DNA from: Phycisphaerae bacterium
Lineage (GTDB): Bacteria > Planctomycetota > Phycisphaerae > Phycisphaerales > SM1A02
NCBI GenBank assembly: GCA_002709295.1
Contig: PAQL01000029.1
Span: 79,687-143,686, forward strand
Direction of reading: 5' to 3'
Length of the DNA stretch: 64,000 nucleotides
Positions 23,380 to 31,130 of the stretch are shown piece by piece. Both the position numbers and the translations under genes were made by a program. The notes beneath the pieces are model-generated. The model was given only the letters and a program-made list of their open reading frames with translations. It was not told the origin of the DNA and ran no database searches. Positions within the stretch are counted from its first letter, which is position 1; every line of letters begins with the position of its first letter.

Positions 23380-25166
23380 CACGCCTCCGTGCTGGTGTCT
23401 TCGACCGGGGTGTCGTCCGTCGACGTTCGACGGACCTGAACGACATGGGCGTCGAAGAGTTCCATGGCCTCCCGGACCGTCGGATTCTCCTGAGCCGCCC
23501 TCACTTCATCCGTCGCAGGTACCGGAACCTGTCCGGAATCGTCCGGACGATCGACGAACACGATCCGGGTTCGTCGACCGAAGGCCTCGGATGCCAGTTG
23601 TTCGAGCGACTGGGGACGCTGCATGGTGAACGAGGCCCCCGGAGAGGCGTCCGGTCTCAGTCGCAGATGCAGGACCTCGCCCTCGAGACGCTCGAACTCG
23701 AAGTCCTCCAGAGCCGCCCGCTGGCGGGGGCTCCGGGCCGCCTCCTCGAGCAGCGCCCACGCCCCCGGCCCGTCCACCGCCTCCACCGGCGGCGGCGTCG
23801 GTCGCTCGCTCGACTCGGGAGCCGGTTCGACGGGTGACGGTTCGACGGACTTCGGGCTCGGGGACGTCGATCCGGAGGTCTTCTCGCGAACCGTCGTCGT
23901 CGGCCGGGCGGTCTTCGCGGGTTCCACCGTGCGTCGACGCGCCGGGGCCGGGGCACCGCCGCTCGAGCCGGCCCTGGGACGCTTCGCCTCAGACGAGCTC
24001 AGGCTTTTTTTTTTCGTCGTGGGGACCTCGACGTCCCCACCGGCCAGCAGGGTCGCCGCATCCCGGTATCGCTCGGACATCGCCATGCGGGCGACCACCG
24101 CATCGACGATCGCCCGGGGCACGGTGCTCATCCGCACCCTCTGAGCGGCGGCATCGCACAACGCGACCAGATGCACGAGCTGGGCGGGGTCGTACCCCTC
24201 GGCTTCGGTCCGAAGCGCCTCGGCCTCGTCCTCCGCGGTCTCCAGGACCTCCGGGTCGGCACCGCAGGTGGCGGCCACCAGCAGCTGCCGGAAGCGTTCC
24301 GCGAAACCATCGAGCACGCGTTCGGCGGGCAGGCCCTCGCCCAGCAGCCCCGCGGTGGCTCGAAGAGCGCCGGCGACGTCCCCCTGTCCGATGGCCAGCA
24401 CCGCCTCGGCGACCCGGTCCTCGGGAGGCACCCCGAGCACCCGCTCCAGCAGCGGACCGTCGATCGAACCGTCCGCGGCCGCGACCAGACGTTCGAGAAT
24501 GCTGAGCCCGTCCCGCATCGATCCGTTGGCCAGCCTCGCGACCCGGGCGATCGCGGCGTCCTCGGCGGGAATCGACTCGGCTTCGAGGACCTCTCGCAGA
24601 TGGTCCGCGATCCGGGGGACCGGGATCGGACGGAAGTCGAATCGCTGACAGCGGCTCTGGATGGTCGGCAGGACCTTGTGCGGCTCGGTCGTGCAGAGAA
24701 TGAACTTCACATGCGGAGGAGGCTCCTCCATGGTCTTCAGCAGGGCGTTGAACGCCGCCGTCGACAGCATGTGGACCTCGTCGATGATGTAGATCTTGTA
24801 CGGGGCCCGCGCCGGCAGGACGCTGGCGTTCGCGATCAGATCGCGAGCGTCCTGCACGCTGTTGTTGCTCGCGCCGTCGATCTCGACGACGTCGAGATCC
24901 TCGCCGCGCAGGATCGAGGCATCGTCCTCTCCGACGTCCTCGGCGGAGGCGTTGAGGGCCCGGGCGAAGATCCTCGCCATCGAGGTCTTGCCGACTCCGC
25001 GGGTGCCGCAGAAGAGGTAGGCGTGAGCGGTGCGTCGACGATCGATCGCCCGCTGGAGGGTGTCGGCGATCGGCTCCTGCCCCACCACCTCGTCGAAGGT
25101 GCGCGATCGATAGCGTCGAGCCAGGACCTGGTAGCCGGAATCGAGCTGATCGGGGGAATCGGGCAT
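23379..25166 (-). CDS. dnaX: DNA polymerase III subunit tau (gamma by slippage)
   Basis: The clamp-loader ATPase of 595 residues. Walker A GTRGVGKT at 54-61, DEVHML at 129-134, the sensor ATNR-type segment and SRCQRFDF are present. The usual four-cysteine zinc module between Walker A and ExDA(S) is absent: the stretch ALNASAEDVGEDDASILRG has no Cys. A run of ten A (24005-24014) at codons 385-388 would let ribosomes or polymerase slip to the -1 frame and stop after five codons (KPELV), giving a 392-residue gamma. The full tau form continues through a Pro/Ser-rich linker to a C-terminal domain. The SRP RNA gene is just upstream. Confidence 0.95.
   Translation of the reverse strand: MPDSPDQLDSGYQVLARRYRSRTFDEVVGQEPIADTLQRAIDRRRTAHAYLFCGTRGVGKTSMARIFARALNASAEDVGEDDASILRGEDLDVVEIDGASNNSVQDARDLIANASVLPARAPYKIYIIDEVHMLSTAAFNALLKTMEEPPPHVKFILCTTEPHKVLPTIQSRCQRFDFRPIPVPRIADHLREVLEAESIPAEDAAIARVARLANGSMRDGLSILERLVAAADGSIDGPLLERVLGVPPEDRVAEAVLAIGQGDVAGALRATAGLLGEGLPAERVLDGFAERFRQLLVAATCGADPEVLETAEDEAEALRTEAEGYDPAQLVHLVALCDAAAQRVRMSTVPRAIVDAVVARMAMSERYRDAATLLAGGDVEVPTTKKKSLSSSEAKRPRAGSSGGAPAPARRRTVEPAKTARPTTTVREKTSGSTSPSPKSVEPSPVEPAPESSERPTPPPVEAVDGPGAWALLEEAARSPRQRAALEDFEFERLEGEVLHLRLRPDASPGASFTMQRPQSLEQLASEAFGRRTRIVFVDRPDDSGQVPVPATDEVRAAQENPTVREAMELFDAHVVQVRRTSTDDTPVEDTSTEA
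24005..24014 (-). other. dnaX programmed slippage / frameshift site
   Basis: Ten consecutive A on the coding strand (ACG-ACG-A10-GCCTGAG). Zero frame continues KKKSLSSSE; -1 frame gives KKKK-PELV-stop, ending at 23989. Runs of A at this point of dnaX are the known cause of gamma production in several bacteria. No other A-run this long occurs in a coding strand here. Confidence 0.8.
24019..24040 (-). promoter_or_regulatory. Stem-loop just upstream of the dnaX A-run
   Basis: GTGGGGAC / GTCCCCAC, a perfect 8-bp stem with a 6-nt loop, ending 4 nt before the ten A. A further 7-bp pairing (GGGCCGG/CCGGCCC) lies about 30 nt after the run. The close upstream hairpin is placed where it could influence slippage. 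Confidence 0.55.
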
Positions 25167-25219
25167 GGGTGTCCGCGGGCAGGACCACAGCGGGTCGAGG
25201 TTCTCCCGGACGCGGGATG

Positions 25220-25341
25220 GCGAAGCGGAGGGCGGCCAGGCGACCGAAGGCCCGAACGACGACGCGTGTGGCTGCTGCCGTCAAGCCCTGACCAGGTTGG
25301 CGAGCCGTCCGTCCGACGGACCCGACCGCCCTCCGCGTCGC
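25220..25341 (-). ncRNA. ffs: Signal recognition particle 4.5S RNA
   Basis: The apical hairpin is unmistakable (25270-25293 on the complement): GGU-CAGG-GCU-UGAC-GGC-AGCA-GCC. It has the invariant symmetric loop CAGG/AGCA, a 3-bp stem and a UGAC tetraloop (the URRC class rather than GGAA). The two ends pair: GCGGAGGGCGG with CCGCCCTCCGC, extended by a further 4 bp across one mismatch. The total is about 122 nt, a small bacterial SRP RNA without an Alu domain. It binds Ffh and FtsY for membrane targeting. TAGGAT at 25363-25368 is a plausible -10. A position immediately before dnaX is also seen in other bacteria. Confidence 0.92.
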
Positions 25342-25412
25342 GATCCGCGAACGGGAGATCGCATCCTAGCAGCGTGTCCCGCTCCTGACGCGGCCGACGG
25401 GCGGAGCGGCGG

Positions 25413-25418
25413 TAGAAT
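25413..25418 (+). promoter_or_regulatory. -10 hexamer for leaderless PIN-TRAM mRNA
   Basis: TAGAAT, then exactly 6 nt, then GTG 25425. No Shine-Dalgarno is present. Confidence 0.5.
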
Positions 25419-25424
25419 CCGGAT

Positions 25425-26705
25425 GTGAGCGATCCCACCCCCGCCCCCGAGTCCGAACCGGGCGTCCCCGAGGACATGCCCGCGCCGTCGACCGCCCGAT
25501 CCAACGGCGAAACGCAGGAGGGATCCCGGAATCTGCTGCTCCTGGTGGTGCGGCTGCTCTTCCTCGTGCTCCTGGTATCGATCTCGATGCTCACGATCGC
25601 CGGCCGATCCGGGGATGCGAGCTTCCGGCTCCAGACCTTCATCGGAGTCTTCCTCGCCAGCGCCTCGATCGGCACGATCGTGATCGTGCTCGACGCCATG
25701 ACGCCCAACAAGCGTCTCTCCTCGGTGGTCGGGGTCTATCTGGGCGTCTGCTTCGGCCTGATCGCGGCGATCGCGGTGGGATTCCTCCTCGACGTCGTCG
25801 CCCAGGCCCTCGCCGGTGCCGACGGGCGTGACGCCGTCGGATCGGTCTACCTGGGGGTCACCAAGGCCGTGCTCGCCCTCGTGCTGTGCTACCTCTCGGT
25901 CTCCGTGGTGCTCACCACCAAGGACGACTTCAGGCTGGTGATCCCCTACGTCGAGTTCGCCCGCCAGGTCAGGGGCGTTCGTCCCCTGCTCATCGACACC
26001 TCGGTCCTGATCGACGGTCGCATCGACTCCGTCGGACAGGCGGGCTTCGTCGATGCTCCGATCCTGATCACCACGTTCGTGCTGGAGGAACTCCAGCGAC
26101 TCGCCGACAGCCAGGATCGACAGAAGCGGATCCGCGGCCGCCGCGGCCTGGACATGGTCTCGAAGCTCCAGGAGAACCCCTATCTCGACGTGGCGATCGA
26201 GGACACCAAGCCGGATGGGGTCGGGGTGGACGCGATGCTGGTCCAGCTGGCACTCGACCAGGAGTTCCGGATCCTCACCAACGACCAGAACCTCCGACGC
26301 GTCGCCGAGATCAACGGACTGCCGGTGCTCAATCTGAACGAACTGGCGGGCGCCCTGCGTTCCAGCGCCGTCCCCGGCGACCGCCTCGAGATCGAGATCG
26401 TCAAGCCCGGCGAGTCCAGCGGACAGGGAGTCGGCTACCTCGACGATGGAACGATGGTGGTGGTCGACGGCGGCGGTGCACACGTCGGTTCGGTGGTGAC
26501 CAGCCAGGTGACCAACGCCCTCCAGACCAACGCCGGGCGGATGATCTTCGCCCGCACCGCGGACGCCCCTGCCCGTAACGACCCGGAGGAGGATTCGGGC
26601 GACTCCCTCCGCAGCGCCGCGACCCGCCAGCCGCGGGCGACCGGACCGGGCCCGCGAGCCGACGGTGATCGTCCCCCGCGAGGTGGACGTCCACGTCGCG
26701 GCTAG
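25425..26705 (+). CDS. YacL-type membrane protein with PIN and TRAM domains
   Basis: A 426-residue protein with about four N-terminal transmembrane segments (residues 40-165). A PIN nuclease-like domain follows (LLIDTSVLIDGRI, FVLEELQRLAD, a central KRIRGRRGLD, DAMLVQLALD, ILTNDQNL) with the expected acidic residues, then a TRAM domain (GESSGQGVGYLDDGTMVVV) and a basic Arg/Gly tail. Relatives such as B. subtilis YacL are thought to be membrane-bound RNases, but the substrate is unknown. The GTG start is 6 nt after TAGAAT. Its TAG stop overlaps the TAG of the convergent sulfotransferase gene (shared CTAG). Confidence 0.9.
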   Translation: MSDPTPAPESEPGVPEDMPAPSTARSNGETQEGSRNLLLLVVRLLFLVLLVSISMLTIAGRSGDASFRLQTFIGVFLASASIGTIVIVLDAMTPNKRLSSVVGVYLGVCFGLIAAIAVGFLLDVVAQALAGADGRDAVGSVYLGVTKAVLALVLCYLSVSVVLTTKDDFRLVIPYVEFARQVRGVRPLLIDTSVLIDGRIDSVGQAGFVDAPILITTFVLEELQRLADSQDRQKRIRGRRGLDMVSKLQENPYLDVAIEDTKPDGVGVDAMLVQLALDQEFRILTNDQNLRRVAEINGLPVLNLNELAGALRSSAVPGDRLEIEIVKPGESSGQGVGYLDDGTMVVVDGGGAHVGSVVTSQVTNALQTNAGRMIFARTADAPARNDPEEDSGDSLRSAATRQPRATGPGPRADGDRPPRGGRPRRG

Positions 26706-28240
26706 GTGATGCCGCCCTCCTCGAGTCCGCGCCGGAGATCCTCGAGTCGATCGCCCCAGACCGTCGCACGATCCCGGGAGTCCCGTGAGATCGGCTTGCG
26801 CACCTGGTGCAGCGAGAGCGTGGGACGGAACTGCTTGCCCCCGTCACCACCCCCTCCGGTCGACTCCGCCTTGTGCGGTGAGAGACACCGTTCGTCGAAG
26901 TCCACCCCGATCGATTCGACGAGGGGCGGAATCCGGGACTCCGGCTCGTCGATCAGATCCTCGTAGACCACCTCGTACCAGGGATTCGGAACGATCTCGC
27001 GGGCCGCGGCGACGAAGCGACGTTCCGCCGCCATCACCCGGCCGATCCAGTCCAGTCTTCCGACCCACGGCATCCGATCCTCCGGCAGGTCCTGCCCGTA
27101 GATCGAGATCCCCGTTGCGAAGGGGTCGCGGGTGATGCGGACGACGTGCGCCCTCGGGTACCAGGTTCCGATGACCGGCAGATACGACCAGTTCTGAAGA
27201 TGCTTGCTGACCGTCCGCGTCCCCTCGCCGGAAAGCGCCTTGATGCGGCCGAGGCAGTCGGTCCTCATCGACTCCAGAATCGCGGGATCGGTGGCGGCCA
27301 TGTCCCGGACCGGTTCCCTGCCCAGGCGATCCCGGTGCTCTCGGATGGTCTCCGAGATCACCGATTCCTCCCCGATGCCGGTCACCGACGGATGGGCGGC
27401 GAGGATCCGCTCGAGGAGGCTGGTGCCCGAACGGGGCATGGAGACGATCATCACCGGAAGTTCGGTCGAGGAGGCCTCGGTCCCCGGGTCGGTGAAGCTC
27501 GACTTCCGCATCGCGTCGAGGATCTCGTCGACCCGGCGATCGAACGCGTCGGGATCGAAGGCCGACTTCAACTGTGCATGACCCTTGCGATACGCCTCCA
27601 GCGCACCGTCGTGATCCCCGAGCTTCTCGAGCATGCGGCCCCGTCGAAGATTCATCCGCTTGCGGATGTTCGGGGCCAGCCCCGCCCCGTCGCCGATGCT
27701 GTCGAAGATCTCGATCGCCTCCTCCCGTCGTCCCTGGATGTCCAGGACCTTGGTGAGGGGATCGGCAAGGGCCGGATCGAGGGACCCGCCCTTTCCAAGC
27801 TCGCGGAGCAGTTCGTACGCCTCGTCGCAGCGATCCGCACTGATCAGGGCCTCGGCCAGCAGCGTCTGGATCTCCGTCCGCCCCGGGGTGATCCGGTAGG
27901 CGTTCCGTGCGGCCTCGACCATCCGGTCGTACCGACCTCGGAGCTGGTGGACCATCGCCTGCTCGACCGAGATCATCGGATGGCCGGGGTCCAGATCACG
28001 GGCCCGGTTCAGGTACTGCTCGGCCTCGGTGTAGCGACCGCTCTTCATCTCGATCAGGCCCTTGACCCTGACCACCGAGGCGTCCTTGCGGGCCTTCTTC
28101 ATCATGGGATCGATGATCGAGGCCGCGGCCTTGACGTTTCCGGCCCGGAGCAGGTCGATGGCGCGGTTCACCGCCTGGTTCTGCGGCTTCTTCCCGGGCT
28201 TCGACGCCCCTCTGCGTGGACCTCGTGAAGGCGAAGGCAT
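26702..28240 (-). CDS. TPR-containing sulfotransferase-family protein
   Basis: About 512 residues. The N-terminal 220 are tetratricopeptide repeats (for example YTEAEQYLNRARDLDPGHPM and HDGALEAYRKGHAQL). The C-terminal half is a PAPS-dependent sulfotransferase fold with the 5'-phosphosulfate loop VSMPRSGTSLLERIL, a TRDPFATGISIYG segment for 3'-phosphate binding and YEVVYEDLIDEPE. Such fusions are common in Planctomycetota and proteobacteria; acceptors are unknown. ATG 28240 is preferred over the adjacent ATG 28243 because TAGGAT ends 6 nt before it. Confidence 0.88.
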   Translation of the reverse strand: MPSPSRGPRRGASKPGKKPQNQAVNRAIDLLRAGNVKAAASIIDPMMKKARKDASVVRVKGLIEMKSGRYTEAEQYLNRARDLDPGHPMISVEQAMVHQLRGRYDRMVEAARNAYRITPGRTEIQTLLAEALISADRCDEAYELLRELGKGGSLDPALADPLTKVLDIQGRREEAIEIFDSIGDGAGLAPNIRKRMNLRRGRMLEKLGDHDGALEAYRKGHAQLKSAFDPDAFDRRVDEILDAMRKSSFTDPGTEASSTELPVMIVSMPRSGTSLLERILAAHPSVTGIGEESVISETIREHRDRLGREPVRDMAATDPAILESMRTDCLGRIKALSGEGTRTVSKHLQNWSYLPVIGTWYPRAHVVRITRDPFATGISIYGQDLPEDRMPWVGRLDWIGRVMAAERRFVAAAREIVPNPWYEVVYEDLIDEPESRIPPLVESIGVDFDERCLSPHKAESTGGGGDGGKQFRPTLSLHQVRKPISRDSRDRATVWGDRLEDLRRGLEEGGIT

Positions 28241-28246
28241 CATCTC

Positions 28247-28252
28247 ATCCTA
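28247..28252 (-). promoter_or_regulatory. -10 hexamer for leaderless sulfotransferase mRNA
   Basis: TAGGAT on the minus strand, 6 nt before the second of two consecutive ATG codons (28240). Confidence 0.45.
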
Positions 28253-28274
28253 GCGGGTGGCGAACCCGCAGCTC

Positions 28275-28296
28275 AAAAGGTATCCGCGGCCGCGGA
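28275..28296 (-). terminator. Probable terminator of the flagellar operon
   Basis: TCCGC-GGCC-GCGGA followed by TACCTTTT, about 57 nt after the flgE stop on the same strand. The U-run is short, so efficiency is uncertain. Confidence 0.45.
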
Positions 28297-28352
28297 CGTC
28301 CCCTCGAACGCCTGCGACCGCGGAGGGCTCGCCTGGTGATTGCCGTCGGCGG

Positions 28353-30074
28353 TCAGCGACCGAGCGCCAGCAGCTGGGTGATGAGTTCATCGGTCGTTGT
28401 GATCACCCGACTTGCGGCCGAATAGCCGGTTGATGCGAGGATCATGTTGATGAATTCCTGGGAGAGGTCGACGTTGGACAGTTCGAGGGCTCCTCCGACC
28501 ACCCGGCCGGTGCCGAACTCCCGGGGGCTGGCGATCAACGCGGTGCCGGAGTTCGGTCCGCTGCCGAAGAGGTTGTCTCCGACATCGACCAGACCCGCGG
28601 AGTTGGAGAACTTCGCCAGTGCGACCTGACCGATGGTTCGAGTCAGACCGTTGGTGAAGGCACCGGAGATCACGCCGTCCTCGCCGATCGAGAACGAACC
28701 GAGGGTTCCGATGGGGGAACCGTCCTGGAAGACCGCGGCGAGGTTGCTCGCGGAATCCGTGAAGCTGGAGACCGCGTCGGTGCCGCTGTCGAAGTCCATG
28801 TTCACGGTCAGGGGGTTGACCGCGCCGTTGGTCCTCTGGATCGAGAAGCTCTGGTTGCTCGCGGAGACGAACCGGCCGTTGGTGTCGAAGGTGACCTCGC
28901 CGAGGGCGAGAAGCCGGTCGGTCGCGTCGTTGTCGCTGGATTCGGCGACGAACTCCCAGGTCGTGCCGCCGGAGGGCGTGGTGCCCTGGAGGACGAAGGA
29001 GAGATCGATGGTCAGCGGCGTGCCGAGGGAGTCGTAGACCACGAAGCTGGTCTGCACGCTCTCGCCGGTCGCGTCGCCGGTCTTGGTCATCACGAAGGGG
29101 TTGCCGAGGCCCGTGCCGTTCGCGGTGAAGTCACCGGTCTCGATGTCGAGCTGCTGGACGGTGCCCTCGTTGCCGGTGACCACGATGGCTCCGCCGACCA
29201 TCGCGACCGATCCGCCCAGGTCGCTGGAGGATCCGATCGCACTGGAATCGAGTCCCATGTACTCGTCGAGGAACGCGACGTAGTCGTCGAAGGTCGTTCC
29301 CGCCTCGATCTCGAAGATCGCGGTGCCGAGGTCCTTGCCGCCCTTCTCCACGCCGGAGACGGTGATGCTGGTCGCGGAGCCGTCGAAGGCCTGGACGAAT
29401 CCGCCGGCTCCGTCGCTCACGTAGATCGGGGTGTTGAGGTTGGTCGCTCCGGTGACCTCGGTCCCCGGAGTGCCGGAGGCGTCGGTGTAGAAGACCCGGC
29501 TCTCGTGGATGGAACCGGTGGTGCCGACCTCGCCGGAGGCGTTCAGGTTGCCGTTGAAGACCACGTTGCGGGTCTGCTCGGCAAGGGTCATGGTGCCGAC
29601 CGGGATGTTCAGATCGACGAGGTTGCCTTCGACGATGTTGAACTGCTCGTCCACGCCGTAGCCCATGACCTTGGCGCCGGACTGGGTGATCAGGCCGTTC
29701 TCGGGGTTCCGGATGAAGCTGCCGGAACGGGTGTAGTACTGCGAGCCGGCCTGGTTCACGATGAAGAAGCCGTCACCCTCGATCGCGAGGTCGGTGGCGA
29801 CACCGGTCACTCCGATCGCACCGTTGTTGAAGTTCCGCTGGGTCCCCGAGACGCTGACACCGAGACCGACCTGACCGGGGTTCGTGCCCCCGGTGGCGTC
29901 GCTCGGAGCGGTGCCGAGGGAGAAGTTCCGACTGAAGGTCGGTGAGAAGGTCATCCGGTTCGACTTGTACGCCGTGGTGTTCACGTTGGCGATGTTGTTG
30001 CCGATCACGTCGAGACGACGCGAGTTCGACATGAGGCCGGAGAGACCGGTGAAGAGTGCTGTGGTCGATGCCAT
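28353..30074 (-). CDS. flgE: Flagellar hook protein FlgE
   Basis: A 573-residue hook subunit, exported by the flagellar type III system and polymerised outside the cell. The N-terminal rod-type helix holds NNIANVNTTAYKSNRMTF. A FlgE/F/G core follows (ATDLAIEGDGFFIVNQAG, YYTRSGSF), then a long Thr/Gly/Ser/Asp-rich outer domain, and the C-terminal helix ends in SQEFINMILASTGYSAASRVITT. GGAGT upstream gives the start. It is the last gene of the flgB-to-flgE block. Confidence 0.95.
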   Translation of the reverse strand: MASTTALFTGLSGLMSNSRRLDVIGNNIANVNTTAYKSNRMTFSPTFSRNFSLGTAPSDATGGTNPGQVGLGVSVSGTQRNFNNGAIGVTGVATDLAIEGDGFFIVNQAGSQYYTRSGSFIRNPENGLITQSGAKVMGYGVDEQFNIVEGNLVDLNIPVGTMTLAEQTRNVVFNGNLNASGEVGTTGSIHESRVFYTDASGTPGTEVTGATNLNTPIYVSDGAGGFVQAFDGSATSITVSGVEKGGKDLGTAIFEIEAGTTFDDYVAFLDEYMGLDSSAIGSSSDLGGSVAMVGGAIVVTGNEGTVQQLDIETGDFTANGTGLGNPFVMTKTGDATGESVQTSFVVYDSLGTPLTIDLSFVLQGTTPSGGTTWEFVAESSDNDATDRLLALGEVTFDTNGRFVSASNQSFSIQRTNGAVNPLTVNMDFDSGTDAVSSFTDSASNLAAVFQDGSPIGTLGSFSIGEDGVISGAFTNGLTRTIGQVALAKFSNSAGLVDVGDNLFGSGPNSGTALIASPREFGTGRVVGGALELSNVDLSQEFINMILASTGYSAASRVITTTDELITQLLALGR

Positions 30075-30110
30075 GGTTCGGACTCCTTCCAGAACCGGAC
30101 GAGTTGCGGA

Positions 30111-30653
30111 TCAGGCCGCGTCGTCCCGAGTGTCTTGCTGACTTGAGGTCGCGTGCTGGGGATTGGTGTGGTCGTCACCGGCGAGGATCGCATCGGCGAT
30201 CGCGGGCGGAACGACATGGATGACCGGCGACTTCCGGTCGCCGCGTGATTCGTCGTCGATTCGGAGCCGGACGGCGGCTTCGATGGTCTGAAGCCGATCC
30301 ACCGACCCACCGTCCTCCGGAGAGGCCTCGAGTTCGCCGTCGACGCGTCGGTCGGCGACCCCGAGAACGAGGGGCAGATCGCCCGCGATCACCAGGATCC
30401 GCTCGTGGCCCGCCGCTTCCGCGGCGTCGGCGATCCGGGAGATGCGTTCCTTCACCGCGGGATCGAGGGGTTCCTCGAGGGCGGCGTCGTCGAGCTCCCG
30501 TCCGCTCCGGAACTCGCCGTCGGCGGCCCGGGCGAGAAGCTCGTCGAAACCGGCCCGGTCGATCGGAGTCGAGCCGGCCTGCAACGGTCCCGGTCCCGCG
30601 GGGCGGACCGCGGGTTCGAGGCGTCGGAGAAGCTGGCGTGAGTCGACTCGCAT
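30111..30653 (-). CDS. Flagellar operon protein, TIGR02530-like
   Basis: A 180-residue soluble protein between flgD and flgE. The segment from DPAVKERISRIADAAEA through ERILVIAGDLPLVLGVADRRV matches the pattern of the small 'flagellar operon protein' that sits at this position in many bacteria (an amphipathic helix followed by a strand ending in VxxRxV). The C-terminal 60 residues are charged and Gln/Thr-rich. Its exact role in hook assembly is not known. The call rests mainly on position and that pattern. Confidence 0.6.
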   Translation of the reverse strand: MRVDSRQLLRRLEPAVRPAGPGPLQAGSTPIDRAGFDELLARAADGEFRSGRELDDAALEEPLDPAVKERISRIADAAEAAGHERILVIAGDLPLVLGVADRRVDGELEASPEDGGSVDRLQTIEAAVRLRIDDESRGDRKSPVIHVVPPAIADAILAGDDHTNPQHATSSQQDTRDDAA

Positions 30654-30687
30654 CGTTCGGTGGTTCCCGGGGGAAGGTTCCGGTGGA

Positions 30688-31116
30688 TCAGCCTTCGGGC
30701 AGGCTCGCCGGATCGACGATCACCTGGACGTTGCTGGCGGGGATCTCCCAGCCCGAGTCGAGCTGGAGAGTGACTTCGTTGCCTTCACGAATGACCGCGA
30801 AGACGTTGCCCACCACCCGGTCGTTGGTGACGGTGAGGCCCTCGACCGTCTTGCCGATCATGTTGCCCGCGGTGGCGAGCTGATTCTGGAAGACGATGTC
30901 CTCGAGGTTCTTGGTGAGCTCGATGTCGCTCTCGATCGCACGGATCGAGTTCAGCTGCTCGAGCAGCGCCGAGGAGTCGTTGGGCTCGAACGGGTCCTGC
31001 TGCTGCAGCTCGGTGAAGATGATCTGCATGAAGTCCTCGGACGAAAGCTCGTTGAAGCGGTTCGATCCGGCGGCTCCACCGACCACGTTGGCTGCTGTTC
31101 CCTGAATGGCGCTCAT
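30688..31116 (-). CDS. flgD: Flagellar hook-capping protein FlgD
   Basis: A 142-residue protein that caps the growing hook. The conserved N-terminal motif is intact: FMQIIFTELQQQDPFEPNDS then LLEQLNSIRAIES and the helix ending FQNQLATAGNMIGKTVEG. The short C-terminal strand part (VFAVIREGNEVTLQLD) shows that only a compact FlgD is made, without the longer tudor/Ig region of enterobacterial FlgD. It lies between fliK and the TIGR02530-like gene as in many flagellar operons. Confidence 0.92.
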   Translation of the reverse strand: MSAIQGTAANVVGGAAGSNRFNELSSEDFMQIIFTELQQQDPFEPNDSSALLEQLNSIRAIESDIELTKNLEDIVFQNQLATAGNMIGKTVEGLTVTNDRVVGNVFAVIREGNEVTLQLDSGWEIPASNVQVIVDPASLPEG

Positions 31117-31130
31117 GAACGACTCCCGTG

